From the NCBI RefSeq assembly GCF_000157895.3, contig NC_022663.1:3658001-3722000 (forward strand): a stretch of DNA of 64,000 bases. Direction: 5' to 3'. Below the pieces are notes generated by a model. That model searched no databases. It was not told where the DNA came from and saw only the letters and a program-made list of their open reading frames with translations. Numbering within the stretch: position 1 is the first letter of the stretch; each line of letters opens with the position of its first letter. Position numbers and translations under genes: made by a program. Shown piece by piece: positions 8,581 through 17,637 of this stretch. The DNA is from Mycobacterium kansasii ATCC 12478. Its GTDB lineage: Bacteria; Actinomycetota; Actinomycetes; Mycobacteriales; Mycobacteriaceae.

Positions 8581-9756
8581 ATGGCTTTTCCGCGCACACT
8601 GACGCTGCTTGCGGCCGTCGCGGTGCTGGTGGCCGCCTGCAGCCACGGCGGCACCCGGACCGGATCGTCGTCGACGACGGCGTCGAGCACGCCGTCCGGA
8701 CCGCCCCCGGTCGCTGCTCCGGCACCACGGGTGTGTGCCGACCCGACGGCCGTGCCGGCGTCGTTGTCCACCCGCGACAAGCTGGCCCAGCTGCTGATGG
8801 TGGGGGTGCGTGACGCGGCCGATGCCAAGGCGGTGGTGAGCACCTATCGCGTTGGCGGCATCCTGATCGGCAGCGACACCGACCTGTCCATGTTGAACGG
8901 CCCGCTTGCCGACCTCGCCGCCGGCGCCGGCCCGCTGCCGCTGGCCGTCGGCGTCGACGAGGAAGGCGGCCGGGTGTCGCGATTGCACTCACTACTCGGC
9001 GGGAGAGGGCCGTCGGCGCGGGAGCTGGCGCAGACCCAAACCGTTGCGCAGGTCCACGACGTGGCGCTGGAGCGGGGCCGGCAGATGAGGACACTGGGTA
9101 TCACCGTCGACTTCGCGCCGGTGGTCGACGTGACCGACGCGCCCGACGACACGGTGATCGGGGACCGCTCGTTCGGTTCGGATCCGGATAAGGTCACCGC
9201 CTACGCCGGCGCATACGCGCAGGGGCTGCGCGATGCCGGACTGCTGCCGGTGCTCAAGCACTTCCCGGGCCACGGGCGCGGCTCGGGCGATTCGCACACC
9301 GGCGGGGTGACGACGCCGCCGCTGAGCGAGCTGGTGGCCAGCGACCTGGTGCCCTACCGCACCCTGCTGACCCAGACCCCGGTCGCGGTGATGGTGGGCC
9401 ATCTGCAGGTTCCCGGGTTGACCGGCAGCGAACCGGCCAGCCTGAGCAAGGCCGCGGTGGACCTGCTGCGCACCGGCACCGGTTATGGCGGTCCCGCATT
9501 CGGCGGCCCGGTGTTCAGCGACGACCTGTCGAGCATGGCGGCGATCTCGGACCGGTACGGCGTGGCCGAGGCGGTGTTACGCACCTTGCAGGCCGGCACC
9601 GATATCGCGTTATGGGTCACGACGAAAGAGGTGCCCGCCGTCCTGGACCGTTTGGAACAGGCGTTGGCTGCCGGCGAATTGCAGATGCCCGCGATCGACG
9701 AATCGGTGGTGCGGGTGGCCGCGATGAAGAACGTCTCCCCGAACTGTGGTCATTAG
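8581..9756 (+). CDS. lpqI: Lipoprotein LpqI, family 3 beta-N-acetylglucosaminidase (NagZ-like)
   Basis: A 391-residue exported lipoprotein. The signal peptide ends in a lipobox (VAAC, Cys20), so it is anchored on the outer face of the membrane. The mature part is a glycoside hydrolase family 3 domain with the NagZ signature LKHFPGHGRGSGDSHTG (about residues 221-237), whose GDSHT loop supplies the acid/base His in this family. It cleaves N-acetylglucosamine from muropeptide fragments in cell-wall recycling; M. tuberculosis LpqI (Rv0237) has this role. The ATG at 8581 places the signal peptide correctly. It diverges from the DUF2613-aftD operon, and the 144 bp between them must hold both promoters. 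Confidence 0.95.
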   Translation: MAFPRTLTLLAAVAVLVAACSHGGTRTGSSSTTASSTPSGPPPVAAPAPRVCADPTAVPASLSTRDKLAQLLMVGVRDAADAKAVVSTYRVGGILIGSDTDLSMLNGPLADLAAGAGPLPLAVGVDEEGGRVSRLHSLLGGRGPSARELAQTQTVAQVHDVALERGRQMRTLGITVDFAPVVDVTDAPDDTVIGDRSFGSDPDKVTAYAGAYAQGLRDAGLLPVLKHFPGHGRGSGDSHTGGVTTPPLSELVASDLVPYRTLLTQTPVAVMVGHLQVPGLTGSEPASLSKAAVDLLRTGTGYGGPAFGGPVFSDDLSSMAAISDRYGVAEAVLRTLQAGTDIALWVTTKEVPAVLDRLEQALAAGELQMPAIDESVVRVAAMKNVSPNCGH

Positions 9757-9813
9757 CTGACCGCGCAGTGCTTACCCTAGAGTCTGGTTGACCGGCTGGA
9801 GGGGTACACGGCG

Positions 9814-10452
9814 ATGGCAGGTGGTACGAAGCGGCTGCCGCGTGCTGTCCGCGAGCAGCAGATGCTGGACGCCGCCGTGCAGATGTTCTCGCTCAACGGC
9901 TATCACGAGACCTCGATGGACACCATCGCCGCCGCGGCGCAAATCTCCAAGCCGATGCTGTACCTGTACTACGGCTCCAAGGAAGATCTGTTCGGCGCCT
10001 GCCTGAACCGTGAGATGAACCGGTTCATCGACGCGCTGCGCGCCGATATCGACTTGACCGTGAGCCCAAAAGACCTGCTGCGCAACGCCATCGTGTCGTT
10101 CCTGCGCTATATCGACACCAACCGCGCGTCCTGGATCGTGATGTACACCCAGGCCACCAGCTCGCAAGCGTTCGCCCAAACGGTGCGCGAGGGACGTGAG
10201 CAGATCATCGACCTGGTCGCCGGGATGCTGCATGCCGGGACTCGCAGCCCGCGCTCGGATGCCGAAATCGACATGATGGCGGTTGCGCTGGTGGGGGCGG
10301 GCGAGGCGGTGGGGACCCGGCTCAGCGTCGGCGACATCGACGTCGACGAGGCGGCCGAGATGATGATCGACTTGTTCTGGCACGGCCTCAAGGGCGCGCC
10401 GGCGGAGCGCGACGCCGGCCCGAGCCTGGGTCCGAACTTCGCCGCAGGCTAG
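9814..10452 (+). CDS. TetR-family transcriptional regulator (Rv0238-like)
   Basis: 212 residues. The N-terminal TetR domain (about residues 10-58) includes the helix-turn-helix core MDTIAAAAQISKPMLYLYYGSKEDLF, followed by an all-helical ligand-binding region. GGAGGGG lies nine bases before the ATG at 9814. It corresponds to M. tuberculosis Rv0238. It lies 57 bp after lpqI and 9 bp before the ClC gene, so it may be cotranscribed with the channel. The ligand is unknown. It is one candidate for the regulator that reads the palindromes near fadA2/fabG4 and fadE5, but nothing in the sequence proves this. Confidence 0.9.
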   Translation: MAGGTKRLPRAVREQQMLDAAVQMFSLNGYHETSMDTIAAAAQISKPMLYLYYGSKEDLFGACLNREMNRFIDALRADIDLTVSPKDLLRNAIVSFLRYIDTNRASWIVMYTQATSSQAFAQTVREGREQIIDLVAGMLHAGTRSPRSDAEIDMMAVALVGAGEAVGTRLSVGDIDVDEAAEMMIDLFWHGLKGAPAERDAGPSLGPNFAAG

Positions 10453-10461
10453 ATTCGTGCG

Positions 10462-11724
10462 GTGCCTAACCGGCCGGCCCGCCCCAACCTCGACTTTTTC
10501 TGCGCGGTGATCATCGCCGGCCTCCTGGCCGGGCTGGCTGGTTTGTCGACGACGGTGGTGCTGCGCTTCGTCGAACACCTCACCTACCACTACACTTTCG
10601 GCTCGCTGCTCGACGGGATCACCGGCAGCAGTCCGGTCCGGCGCGCGGTGGGGCCGATGGTCGGTGCCGCGCTGGCGGGACTGGGCTGGTGGATCTTGCG
10701 CCGCAGCACCAAAGTGCCGCCGCTGGCCGGAACCATCGCTCGGCATGATCCGATACCGCCGGTGTCGTGGAGCATCGACGCCGCGCTTCAGGTCGTGCTG
10801 GTGGGCTCGGGAGCCTCGCTCGGCCGCGAAGGCGCGCCACGCCAATTCGCCGCCGCCCTCACCGATGTGGGAAGCCGATGGTTGAGGCGGCTGTCACCCG
10901 GCGATCGGGAGATCCTGCTGGCATGCGCAGCCGGGGCCGGGCTGGCGGCGGTCTACGCCGTCCCGCTGGCCGGGGCGCTGTTCGCCCTGCGGATCATGCT
11001 CAACACCTGGCGGTTGCGGGCGGTGGGTGCGGCGCTGATCACGTCCAGCCTGGCCGTCGCGATCGGTTCGGCCGTCACGCATGATCGCCCTGAACTCGAC
11101 TGGCCCCGCGCCGAATCGACGTATCTGCTCAGCGCGCACGGATTGTTGCTGGCGCCGTTTGCGCTTGCGGTGGGTTTGACGTTCAACCGGATCATGGCCG
11201 CTGCTCGGCCGCGCACCCTACTGCGGTCCTGGATGCTGATCCCCGCTCTGGCGGCTGCGGGGCTGCTGACCGGCATCTGTTCGCATTGGTGGCCCCAGCT
11301 GCCCGGAAATGGCAAGAGCATTCTGACGGTCAGTCTGGCCAGCGGGATGACGCTGTCGTCGGCGGCCGTGATCTTGGTGCTGAAGCCGTTGCTGACCGCC
11401 CTGTTCCTGCGTGCCGGCGGAGCCGGCGGGCTGTTGACACCCTCGTTGGCCACCGGCGCTGCGGCGGGGTCGCTGCTGGTGCTGACGCTCAACGCGGCGG
11501 CCGGAACGCACCTGCACGGACCGGTGATCTCGCTGGCCGGTGCCGCCGGCGTGCTTGCGGTCACCCAGGGCTCGCCCACCTGGGCGGCGATCTTCGTCTG
11601 GGAGCTGGCCCGGCCACCGATTTGGATGCTGGTGGTCTTTCTGGTCACCGCGGTCGGTGCGGAAGCACTGAAGAGGCTCGCTGTCGGCCGCGGGCTCCCA
11701 CACCTCGACCATCGCGCGGGCTGA
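10462..11724 (+). CDS. ClC-family chloride channel / H+-Cl- antiporter
   Basis: 420 residues, ten or more hydrophobic segments. The family filter motif GSGASLGREGAP is at residues 115-126; Glu123 corresponds to the gating glutamate of bacterial ClC exchangers. A second signature GGAGGLLTPSLATGA (near residue 320) matches the GxFxP-type loop, with Leu in place of the usual Phe. The protein is therefore probably a chloride/proton exchanger or related anion carrier in the plasma membrane. The start is GTG at 10462, nine bases after the TetR stop. In M. tuberculosis, as recalled, this slot holds the vapBC24 toxin-antitoxin pair. It converges with htdX, three bases between stops. Confidence 0.92.
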   Translation: MPNRPARPNLDFFCAVIIAGLLAGLAGLSTTVVLRFVEHLTYHYTFGSLLDGITGSSPVRRAVGPMVGAALAGLGWWILRRSTKVPPLAGTIARHDPIPPVSWSIDAALQVVLVGSGASLGREGAPRQFAAALTDVGSRWLRRLSPGDREILLACAAGAGLAAVYAVPLAGALFALRIMLNTWRLRAVGAALITSSLAVAIGSAVTHDRPELDWPRAESTYLLSAHGLLLAPFALAVGLTFNRIMAAARPRTLLRSWMLIPALAAAGLLTGICSHWWPQLPGNGKSILTVSLASGMTLSSAAVILVLKPLLTALFLRAGGAGGLLTPSLATGAAAGSLLVLTLNAAAGTHLHGPVISLAGAAGVLAVTQGSPTWAAIFVWELARPPIWMLVVFLVTAVGAEALKRLAVGRGLPHLDHRAG

Positions 11725-11727
11725 TCG

Positions 11728-12570
11728 CTACAGCGGCCGCAAAGTCCCGGTCAGATGCGGATACCCCTTCGACATATTGCGCAACGTCAGGTCCCAGCCG
11801 TTATCGGCTTCGTCGACGTAGACGCCGACGCTGGCCGGCAGCAGCACCGGCTTGCCGAACCGCACCGAATACCGCACCGCGTCCGGCAGCCGGGCTTCGA
11901 CATTCGCCAAAACCGCTGCGGCGCTAAACATTCCGTGTGCGATGACGGTGGGGAAGCCGAACAACCGCGCCGCGATCGGACTGGTATGGATGGGGTTGTG
12001 ATCTCCGCCGACGGCGGCATAGCGGCGAATTCGGCTCGGCGTGATCCGCAGCACAGCGGCCGGCGGGGGCAGCCTGGGCTGCTTCTGTGGCGGCGGTTTC
12101 GGTTCGCCGGACAAGCTGGTGCGTTGCTGATGCAGAAAGGTCGTCACCTGCTGCCAGGCGAGCTCGTTGCCGACGCTGATCGCGGTCACCAGGTCGACCA
12201 GCAGCCCCTTGCGGTGCTCGCGCAGGTTTTCGGCGTGCACCCGCACGCCCACCGTATCGGTCACCGCGATGGGCCGGTACCGGGTGATGTGGTTCTCGGT
12301 ATGCACGGATCCCATTGCGGCGAACGGGAAATCGAAACCGGTGACCAGTGACATCACCGAGGGAAACGTCAATGCGAACGGGTAGGTCAACGGCACCGTG
12401 TTGCCGTAGCGCAGACCCGTGACCGCCGCGTAGTCGGCGACATTGGTGTGGTCGATCCGAAGCTCCTCGACGGTCACCGTCCGGGTAGGCAGCTGGCCTC
12501 CGCGCGGCACCATGGGCAACGCCCCCGCCGCCGCGCGGAGCATGTTTCTCAGGCCGCTTGGCTGGTTCAC
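11728..12570 (-). CDS. htdX: 3-hydroxyacyl-thioester dehydratase HtdX
   Basis: 280 residues, the same length as M. tuberculosis Rv0241c. It is a double hotdog MaoC-like hydratase: an N-terminal non-catalytic hotdog (to about 150), a Pro-rich linker (155-172), then the catalytic half with the hydratase-2 motif YAAVGGDHNPIH, giving Asp190 and His195 as the catalytic pair. It dehydrates (R)-3-hydroxyacyl-CoA or ACP to the trans-2-enoyl form. It lies 17 bp after fabG4 on the same strand, so ketoreduction (FabG4) and dehydration (HtdX) are probably encoded on one mRNA, giving two consecutive steps of a fatty-acid elongation cycle. Loss of the second hydratase motif in the N-terminal half is normal for the family. 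Confidence 0.96.
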   Translation of the reverse strand: MNQPSGLRNMLRAAAGALPMVPRGGQLPTRTVTVEELRIDHTNVADYAAVTGLRYGNTVPLTYPFALTFPSVMSLVTGFDFPFAAMGSVHTENHITRYRPIAVTDTVGVRVHAENLREHRKGLLVDLVTAISVGNELAWQQVTTFLHQQRTSLSGEPKPPPQKQPRLPPPAAVLRITPSRIRRYAAVGGDHNPIHTSPIAARLFGFPTVIAHGMFSAAAVLANVEARLPDAVRYSVRFGKPVLLPASVGVYVDEADNGWDLTLRNMSKGYPHLTGTLRPL

Positions 12571-12587
12571 CGGATCCTCCTAGCCGC

Positions 12588-13952
12588 TCAAGCGCCGATC
12601 ATGGCCTGGCCGCAGACCCGAATAACGTTGCCGGTCACCGCATTCGACGCCGGGCTGGCGAAGTAGGCGATGGTCTCGGCGACGTCGACGGGCTGCCCGC
12701 CCTGCATCAGCGAGTTCAGCCGCCGGCCCACCTCGCGCGTGGCCAGCGGGATCGCCGCCGTCATCTGGGTTTCGATGAATCCCGGTGCGACGGCGTTGAT
12801 GGTGATGCCCTTCTTGGCCAGTTCGGGTGCCAGCGCCTGCGTGATGCCGATCATGCCGGCCTTGGTGGTGCCGTAGTTGGTCTGTCCCCGGTTGCCCGCG
12901 ATGCCGGCGATCGACGAGAGCCCGACGATTCGTCCGCCCTCACCGATGCTGCCGTTTCCCACCAGACCCTCGGTGAGCCGAAGCGGCGCAAGCAGATTGA
13001 CGGCGACGACGCTGTCCCAGCGAGCGTCGTCCATATTGGCCAGCAGCTTGTCCCGGGTGATACCGGCATTGTTGACCAGGATGTCGGCCTTGCCGCCGTG
13101 GTGGTCGCGTAGGTGCTCGGTGATCTTGTCGACGGCGTCGTCGGCGGTGACGTCCAGCCACAGCGGGGTGCCGCCCACGCTGCTGGCGGTTTCGGCCAGC
13201 GCCTCCTCGGCGGACTCCACATCGACGGCCACCACCCGGGCGCCGTCGCGCGCGAACACCTCGGCGATCGTCTTGCCGATGCCCCGAGCAGCGCCGGTGA
13301 CGATGGCGACCTTGCCGTCGAGCGGCCGATCCCAGTCGGCCGGTGGCGTGGAATCAGCCGCCCCGACATAAAACACCTGACCGTCGACGTAGGCCGACTT
13401 GGCCGAGAGGATGAACCGCATGGTCGATTCCAGCCCGGTGGCGGCCGGCTTGGCGTCGGGCGCCAGGTACACCAACGCGACCGTGCTGCCGCGCCGCAAT
13501 TCCTTGGCCAGTGAGCGGGTGAAGCCCTCCAGCGCGCGCTGCGCGATCCGTTCATGGGTGTTGGTAATCGCCTCGGGAGTGCTACCCACTACGGCCACCC
13601 GCGCGCAGGCGCCCAGATTGCGCAGCAGCGGTGTGAAGAATTCGTGCAGGCTTTTGAGCCCGGCCGGGTCGGTGATGCCGGTGGCGTCGAAGACCAGCCC
13701 GCCGAACGAGTCGGCCCAGCGGCCGCCGAGGTTGTTGCTCACCACGTCGTAGTCGTCGTCCAGTGCGGCGCGCAGCGGCTCGACCACCCGGCCGTCACCT
13801 CCGATCAGCAACGATCCGACCAGGGGCGGATCTCCCGGTCGATACCGGCGCAGCGTCTCAGGTTGCGGGACCCCGAGTTGTTTGGCCACGAACGATCCGG
13901 GTCGGGAGCTGACAACCTGCGAGAACAGATCGGACGAGAGCTTGGGAGCCAC
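12588..13952 (-). CDS. fabG4: High-molecular-weight 3-oxoacyl-thioester reductase FabG4
   Basis: 454 residues, the size of M. tuberculosis FabG4 (Rv0242c). A flavodoxin-like N-terminal domain (about 1-200) precedes a complete SDR ketoreductase domain. That domain has the cofactor loop TGAARGIG at 219-226, NNAG at 294-297, and the catalytic Ser347, Tyr360 and Lys364. FabG4 is unusual among FabG proteins in preferring NADH and reducing 3-oxoacyl-CoA. It is the first gene of the fabG4-htdX pair. It diverges from fadA2 across 165 bp that contain a TTAC-N6-GTAA palindrome, so the reductase/dehydratase pair and the thiolase are probably switched together. Confidence 0.97.
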   Translation of the reverse strand: MAPKLSSDLFSQVVSSRPGSFVAKQLGVPQPETLRRYRPGDPPLVGSLLIGGDGRVVEPLRAALDDDYDVVSNNLGGRWADSFGGLVFDATGITDPAGLKSLHEFFTPLLRNLGACARVAVVGSTPEAITNTHERIAQRALEGFTRSLAKELRRGSTVALVYLAPDAKPAATGLESTMRFILSAKSAYVDGQVFYVGAADSTPPADWDRPLDGKVAIVTGAARGIGKTIAEVFARDGARVVAVDVESAEEALAETASSVGGTPLWLDVTADDAVDKITEHLRDHHGGKADILVNNAGITRDKLLANMDDARWDSVVAVNLLAPLRLTEGLVGNGSIGEGGRIVGLSSIAGIAGNRGQTNYGTTKAGMIGITQALAPELAKKGITINAVAPGFIETQMTAAIPLATREVGRRLNSLMQGGQPVDVAETIAYFASPASNAVTGNVIRVCGQAMIGA

Positions 13953-14008
13953 AGAGCTGCCTTCCGTGTCGGGTATGTGTTGCTATAAGCAACCGTAGCG
14001 AGGACGAA

Positions 14009-14024
14009 CTTACTTGAGAGTAAG
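14009..14024. promoter_or_regulatory. Palindrome CTTAC-N6-GTAAG in the fabG4/fadA2 divergent promoter
   Basis: CTTACTTGAGAGTAAG is an inverted repeat with perfect 5-bp arms, placed between the fabG4 start (13952) and the fadA2 start (14118). Its symmetry and size fit a TetR-type operator. A near-identical site (GTTAC-N6-GTAAC) lies upstream of fadE5. The regulator is not identified. Confidence 0.55.
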
Positions 14025-14117
14025 AACAGTGGGTAGTATGGCTTGCAACGGCTGATGCCCAAAATCCGCAAGGCCTCCGAAATACCGAAGAACCCGCAGA
14101 TACCCGGAGAACGCAAA

Positions 14118-15446
14118 GTGCCCGCAGCTGCTCAACAGAATTCCGAGTCCAAGCGTCGAGTCGCCGTCCTGGGCGGCAATCGCATTCCCTTCGCCAGGTC
14201 CGACGGCGCTTATGCCGACGCGTCCAACCAGGACATGTTCACCGCCGCCCTGGGCGGGCTGATAGACCGGTTCAACCTGCGCGGTGAACGCCTGGGTTTG
14301 GTGGCCGGCGGCGCGGTGCTCAAGCACAGCCGCGACTTCAACCTCATGCGCGAATGCGTGCTGGGCTCCGAGTTGTCGCCGCACACCCCGGCCGTCGACC
14401 TGCAGCAGGCCTGCGGCACCGGCCTGCAGGCGGCGATCGTCGCCGCCGACGGTATCGCTGCGGGTCGTTACGACGTGGCAGCCGCCGGCGGCGTGGACAC
14501 CACGTCGGACCCGCCGATCGGCCTGGGCGATGACCTGCGCCGCAATCTGCTGAAGCTGCGCCGGTCCAAGTCCAATGTCCAGCGATTGAAGCTGCTGGGC
14601 ACGCTGCCGGCCAACCTCGGCGTGGAGATTCCGGCCAACAGCGAGCCGCGTACCGGGCTGTCGATGGGCGAGCACGCCGCCATCACCACCAAGCAAATGG
14701 GCATCAAACGCGTCGACCAGGACGAACTGGCCGCCGCCAGCCATCGCAATATGGCTAACGCCTATGACCGCGGATTCTTCGACGACCTGGTCACGCCCTT
14801 CCTCGGGCTGTACCGCGACGACAACATGCGTCCCGACTCCAGCGCCGAGAAACTGGCCACCTTGCGCCCGGTTTTCGGAGTGAAGGCCGGCGATGCGACG
14901 ATGACGGCGGGTAACTCCACGCCGCTGACCGACGGCGCCTCGGCGGTGTTGCTGTCCAGCGAGCAGTGGGCGGCCGACCATTCGCTACCACCGCTGGCCT
15001 ACCTCGTGGACTCCGAGACCGCGGCCGTGGACTATGTCAACGGCAGTGACGGCCTGCTGATGGCGCCAACCTACGCGGTGCCGCGGCTTCTGGCCCGAAA
15101 CGGGCTGAGCCTGCAGGATTTCGACTTCTACGAGATCCATGAGGCGTTCGCCTCGGTGGTGCTGGCCCACCTGCAGGCGTGGGAATCCGAGGAGTATTGC
15201 AAGCAGCGGTTGGGCCTTGACGCCGCGCTCGGCGCGATCGATCGCTCCAAGCTCAATGTCAACGGTTCGTCGCTGGCTGCCGGGCACCCCTTCGCCGCGA
15301 CGGGCGGGCGGATCCTGGCTCAGGCTGCCAAGCAACTGAGCGAGAAGAAGACAGCCGGCAAAGGTGGCTCGGGTAAGCCTCTTCGTGCGCTGATCTCGAT
15401 CTGTGCGGCCGGTGGCCAGGGTGTAGCCGCAATTCTGGAGGCCTGA
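14118..15446 (+). CDS. fadA2: Acetyl-CoA acyltransferase (thiolase) FadA2
   Basis: 442 residues, close to M. tuberculosis FadA2 (Rv0243). It catalyses reversible thiolytic cleavage or condensation of 3-ketoacyl-CoA. The thiolase residues are present: nucleophile Cys99 (QQACGTG), EIHEAFA, the NVNGSSLAAGHPFAATGGR block with the catalytic His, and the second Cys in ISICAAGGQG near the C-terminus. The GTG at 14118 is chosen because CGGAGA lies just upstream and this N-terminus aligns with the known one; an ATG 25 codons upstream would add a basic, poorly conserved extension. It diverges from fabG4 and is followed by a strong hairpin terminator. Confidence 0.95.
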   Translation: MPAAAQQNSESKRRVAVLGGNRIPFARSDGAYADASNQDMFTAALGGLIDRFNLRGERLGLVAGGAVLKHSRDFNLMRECVLGSELSPHTPAVDLQQACGTGLQAAIVAADGIAAGRYDVAAAGGVDTTSDPPIGLGDDLRRNLLKLRRSKSNVQRLKLLGTLPANLGVEIPANSEPRTGLSMGEHAAITTKQMGIKRVDQDELAAASHRNMANAYDRGFFDDLVTPFLGLYRDDNMRPDSSAEKLATLRPVFGVKAGDATMTAGNSTPLTDGASAVLLSSEQWAADHSLPPLAYLVDSETAAVDYVNGSDGLLMAPTYAVPRLLARNGLSLQDFDFYEIHEAFASVVLAHLQAWESEEYCKQRLGLDAALGAIDRSKLNVNGSSLAAGHPFAATGGRILAQAAKQLSEKKTAGKGGSGKPLRALISICAAGGQGVAAILEA

Positions 15447-15643
15447 CAAAGCCTGCACGAGGCGGCCCAAAGATCCGCGAAACGAAAAGATTTGGCGGTG
15501 GGTTTATTACCCGGAGCCGATGGGTAATTGTTAGCTCGGATAGCCCCGCGTTGTGGTCTGACCCCCGACCCCGGCCGCAGCGCGGGGCAATCCGTTGGTC
15601 GACCGCCGGTCGGCAGTCCTTCACGACGGGCGTACGAAAAGGG

Positions 15644-15674
15644 CCGCCGCTGGAGCGAGGGGATCCAGCGGCGG
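15644..15674 (+). terminator. Intrinsic terminator downstream of fadA2
   Basis: CCGCCGCTGGA (15644-15654) pairs perfectly with TCCAGCGGCGG (15664-15674) across a 9-nt loop and is followed by TCTTTTCC, a classic stem plus U-tract on the + strand. It lies about 200 bp after the fadA2 stop. Confidence 0.8.
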
Positions 15675-15698
15675 TCTTTTCCGGATGCCCCACAGACG

Positions 15699-15734
15699 CA
15701 GATCCCCCGTTTCAACGAGGAAACGGGGGATCTG
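15699..15734. terminator. Perfect 14-bp hairpin at the 3' end of fadE5
   Basis: The arms at 15699-15712 and 15721-15734 (core GATCCCCCGTTT / AAACGGGGGATC) are fully complementary with an 8-nt loop. It lies 17 bp beyond the fadE5 stop. There is no U-tract on either strand, as is common for mycobacterial terminators. It probably ends fadE5 transcription and backs up the fadA2 terminator. Confidence 0.65.
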
Positions 15735-15751
15735 GCTGTTATGTGAGGGGC

Positions 15752-17587
15752 CTAGAAAGCGGCCTCGTCGAGCTCCATGATGTCGTTGTCCAGGGTCTCG
15801 ATCACGTCGCGGGTGCTGGTCAGCAGCGGCAGGAAGTTCTTGGCGAAGAACGACGCCACCGCGACCTTGCCTTCGTAGTAGGCGCGCTCTTCGCCGGTGG
15901 CACCCGCGTCGAGAGCCGCCACCGCCACCGCGGCCTGACGCTGCAGCAACCAGCCGATGATCAGGTCACCGACGCTCATCAGGAACCGCACCGAACCGAG
16001 GCCCACCTTGTAGAGGCTGGTGACGTCCTGCTGAGCGGCCATCAGGTAGCCGGTCATCGCGGCCGCCATGGCCTGGACGTCGGCAAGCGCCTTGGCCAGC
16101 AGCGCCCGCTCGGTCTTCAGCCGGCCGTTACCGGACTCGCTGTCGACGAACTCCTGGATCTGGCCCGATACGTGGGCCAGCGCCACACCCTTGTCCCGGA
16201 CGATCTTGCGGAAGAAGAAGTCCTGCGCCTGGATGGCGGTGGTGCCCTCATACAGGGAGTCGATCTTGGCGTCGCGAATGTACTGCTCGATCGGGTAGTC
16301 CTGCAGGAAGCCGGAGCCACCGAGGGTCTGCAGGCTCTCGGTGAGCTTGGCGTAGGCCTGTTCGGAACCCACACCCTTGACGATCGGCAGCATGAGGTCG
16401 TTGACCTTGGCGGCCAGCTTGGCGTCCACGCCGTGCACCACCTCGGCGACCGCCGCGTCCTGGAACGTCGCGGTGTAGAGGTAGAGCGCACGCAGACCCT
16501 CGGCGTAGGCCTTTTGGGTCATCAGCGACCGGCGCACGTCGGGGTGATGGGTGATGGTTACCCGAGGCGCGGTCTTGTCGGTCATCTGGGTCAGGTCGGC
16601 GCCCTGCACGCGTGACTTGGCATATTCCAGTGCGTTCAGGTAGCCGGTCGACAGCGTTGCGATGGCCTTCGTGCCGACCATCATCCGGGCCTGCTCGATG
16701 ACCTCGAACATCTGCGCGATGCCGTTGTGCACCTCGCCGACCAGCCAGCCCTTGGCGGGCACACCATGCTGGCCCAGCGACAGTTCACAGGTCGCCGACA
16801 CCTTGAGACCCATCTTGTGCTCGACATTGGTGACGAAGACGCCATTACGTTCGCCCAACTCGCCTGTCTCGAAGTCGAACAGGAACTTGGGCACGAAAAA
16901 CAGCGAGAGCCCCTTGGTGCCCGGACCCGCACCCTCGGGGCGAGCCAGCACCAGATGGAAGATGTTCTCGAACAGGTCGCCGGAATCACCGGAGGTGATG
17001 AACCGCTTGACGCCGTCGATGTGCCACGAGCCGTCCTCCTGCTGGACAGCCTTGGTGCGTCCGGCACCCACGTCCGAGCCCGCGTCCGGCTCGGTGAGCA
17101 CCATCGTCGATCCCCAGCCGCGCTCGGCGGCCAGCACGGCCCACTTCTTCTGCTCCTCGGTGCCGAGGTGGTAGAGGATGTTGGAGAAGCCGCCGCCGCT
17201 GGCATACATCCACACCGCCGGGTTAGCACCCAGAAAGTGCTCGTGCAGCGCCCAGACCAAGGCCTTGGGCATCGGCATCCCGCCCAGGGCCTCCTCGATA
17301 CCGGCCTTGTCCCAGCCTCCGTCCATAACCGCGCGGACGGAATCCTTGAACGCCTCCGGGAGCGTCACCGAGTGCGTCTTCGGGTCGAATTCCGGCGGGT
17401 TGCGGTCGCCCTCGACGAACGATGCGGCCACCGGTCCCTCGGCCAATCGGCTGACCTCGACCAGCATCTCCCGGGCGGTGTCGACGTCCAGGTCACTGAA
17501 CTCGCCCTTGCCCAAAGCCTGGTCAACGCCCAACATCTCGAACAGGGTGAAAACCTGGTCGCGGACGTTGCTTTTGTAGTGGCTCAC
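15752..17587 (-). CDS. fadE5: Acyl-CoA dehydrogenase FadE5
   Basis: 611 residues, identical in length to M. tuberculosis FadE5 (Rv0244c). This long ACAD has an N-terminal extension and a C-terminal extra domain around the standard FAD-binding fold. Visible blocks are the LTEPDAGSDVG acyl-CoA loop, RFITSGDSGD, the FAD-binding LQTLGGSGFLQDYPIEQYIRDAKIDSLYEGT split across two segments, and the C-terminal DNDIMELDEAAF. It desaturates acyl-CoAs over a broad chain-length range in beta-oxidation. The GTG at 17587 is chosen because AGGAGG sits ten bases upstream and the N-terminus SHYKSNVRDQVF is conserved. Its upstream region carries a GTTAC-N6-GTAAC palindrome. Confidence 0.95.
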   Translation of the reverse strand: MSHYKSNVRDQVFTLFEMLGVDQALGKGEFSDLDVDTAREMLVEVSRLAEGPVAASFVEGDRNPPEFDPKTHSVTLPEAFKDSVRAVMDGGWDKAGIEEALGGMPMPKALVWALHEHFLGANPAVWMYASGGGFSNILYHLGTEEQKKWAVLAAERGWGSTMVLTEPDAGSDVGAGRTKAVQQEDGSWHIDGVKRFITSGDSGDLFENIFHLVLARPEGAGPGTKGLSLFFVPKFLFDFETGELGERNGVFVTNVEHKMGLKVSATCELSLGQHGVPAKGWLVGEVHNGIAQMFEVIEQARMMVGTKAIATLSTGYLNALEYAKSRVQGADLTQMTDKTAPRVTITHHPDVRRSLMTQKAYAEGLRALYLYTATFQDAAVAEVVHGVDAKLAAKVNDLMLPIVKGVGSEQAYAKLTESLQTLGGSGFLQDYPIEQYIRDAKIDSLYEGTTAIQAQDFFFRKIVRDKGVALAHVSGQIQEFVDSESGNGRLKTERALLAKALADVQAMAAAMTGYLMAAQQDVTSLYKVGLGSVRFLMSVGDLIIGWLLQRQAAVAVAALDAGATGEERAYYEGKVAVASFFAKNFLPLLTSTRDVIETLDNDIMELDEAAF

Positions 17588-17637
17588 TACGGTCCTCCTC
17601 GTTGAGAATGCCACTTGCGGTTGGGTACTAGGTCTAA

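Noticed and set aside
9772..9785. TTACCCTAGAGTCT before the TetR gene as a third copy of the TTAC palindrome
   Set aside because: Only the left arm matches; the right side AGTCT lacks the AA of AGTAA and there is no symmetry. TAGAGT is better read as a possible -10 element.
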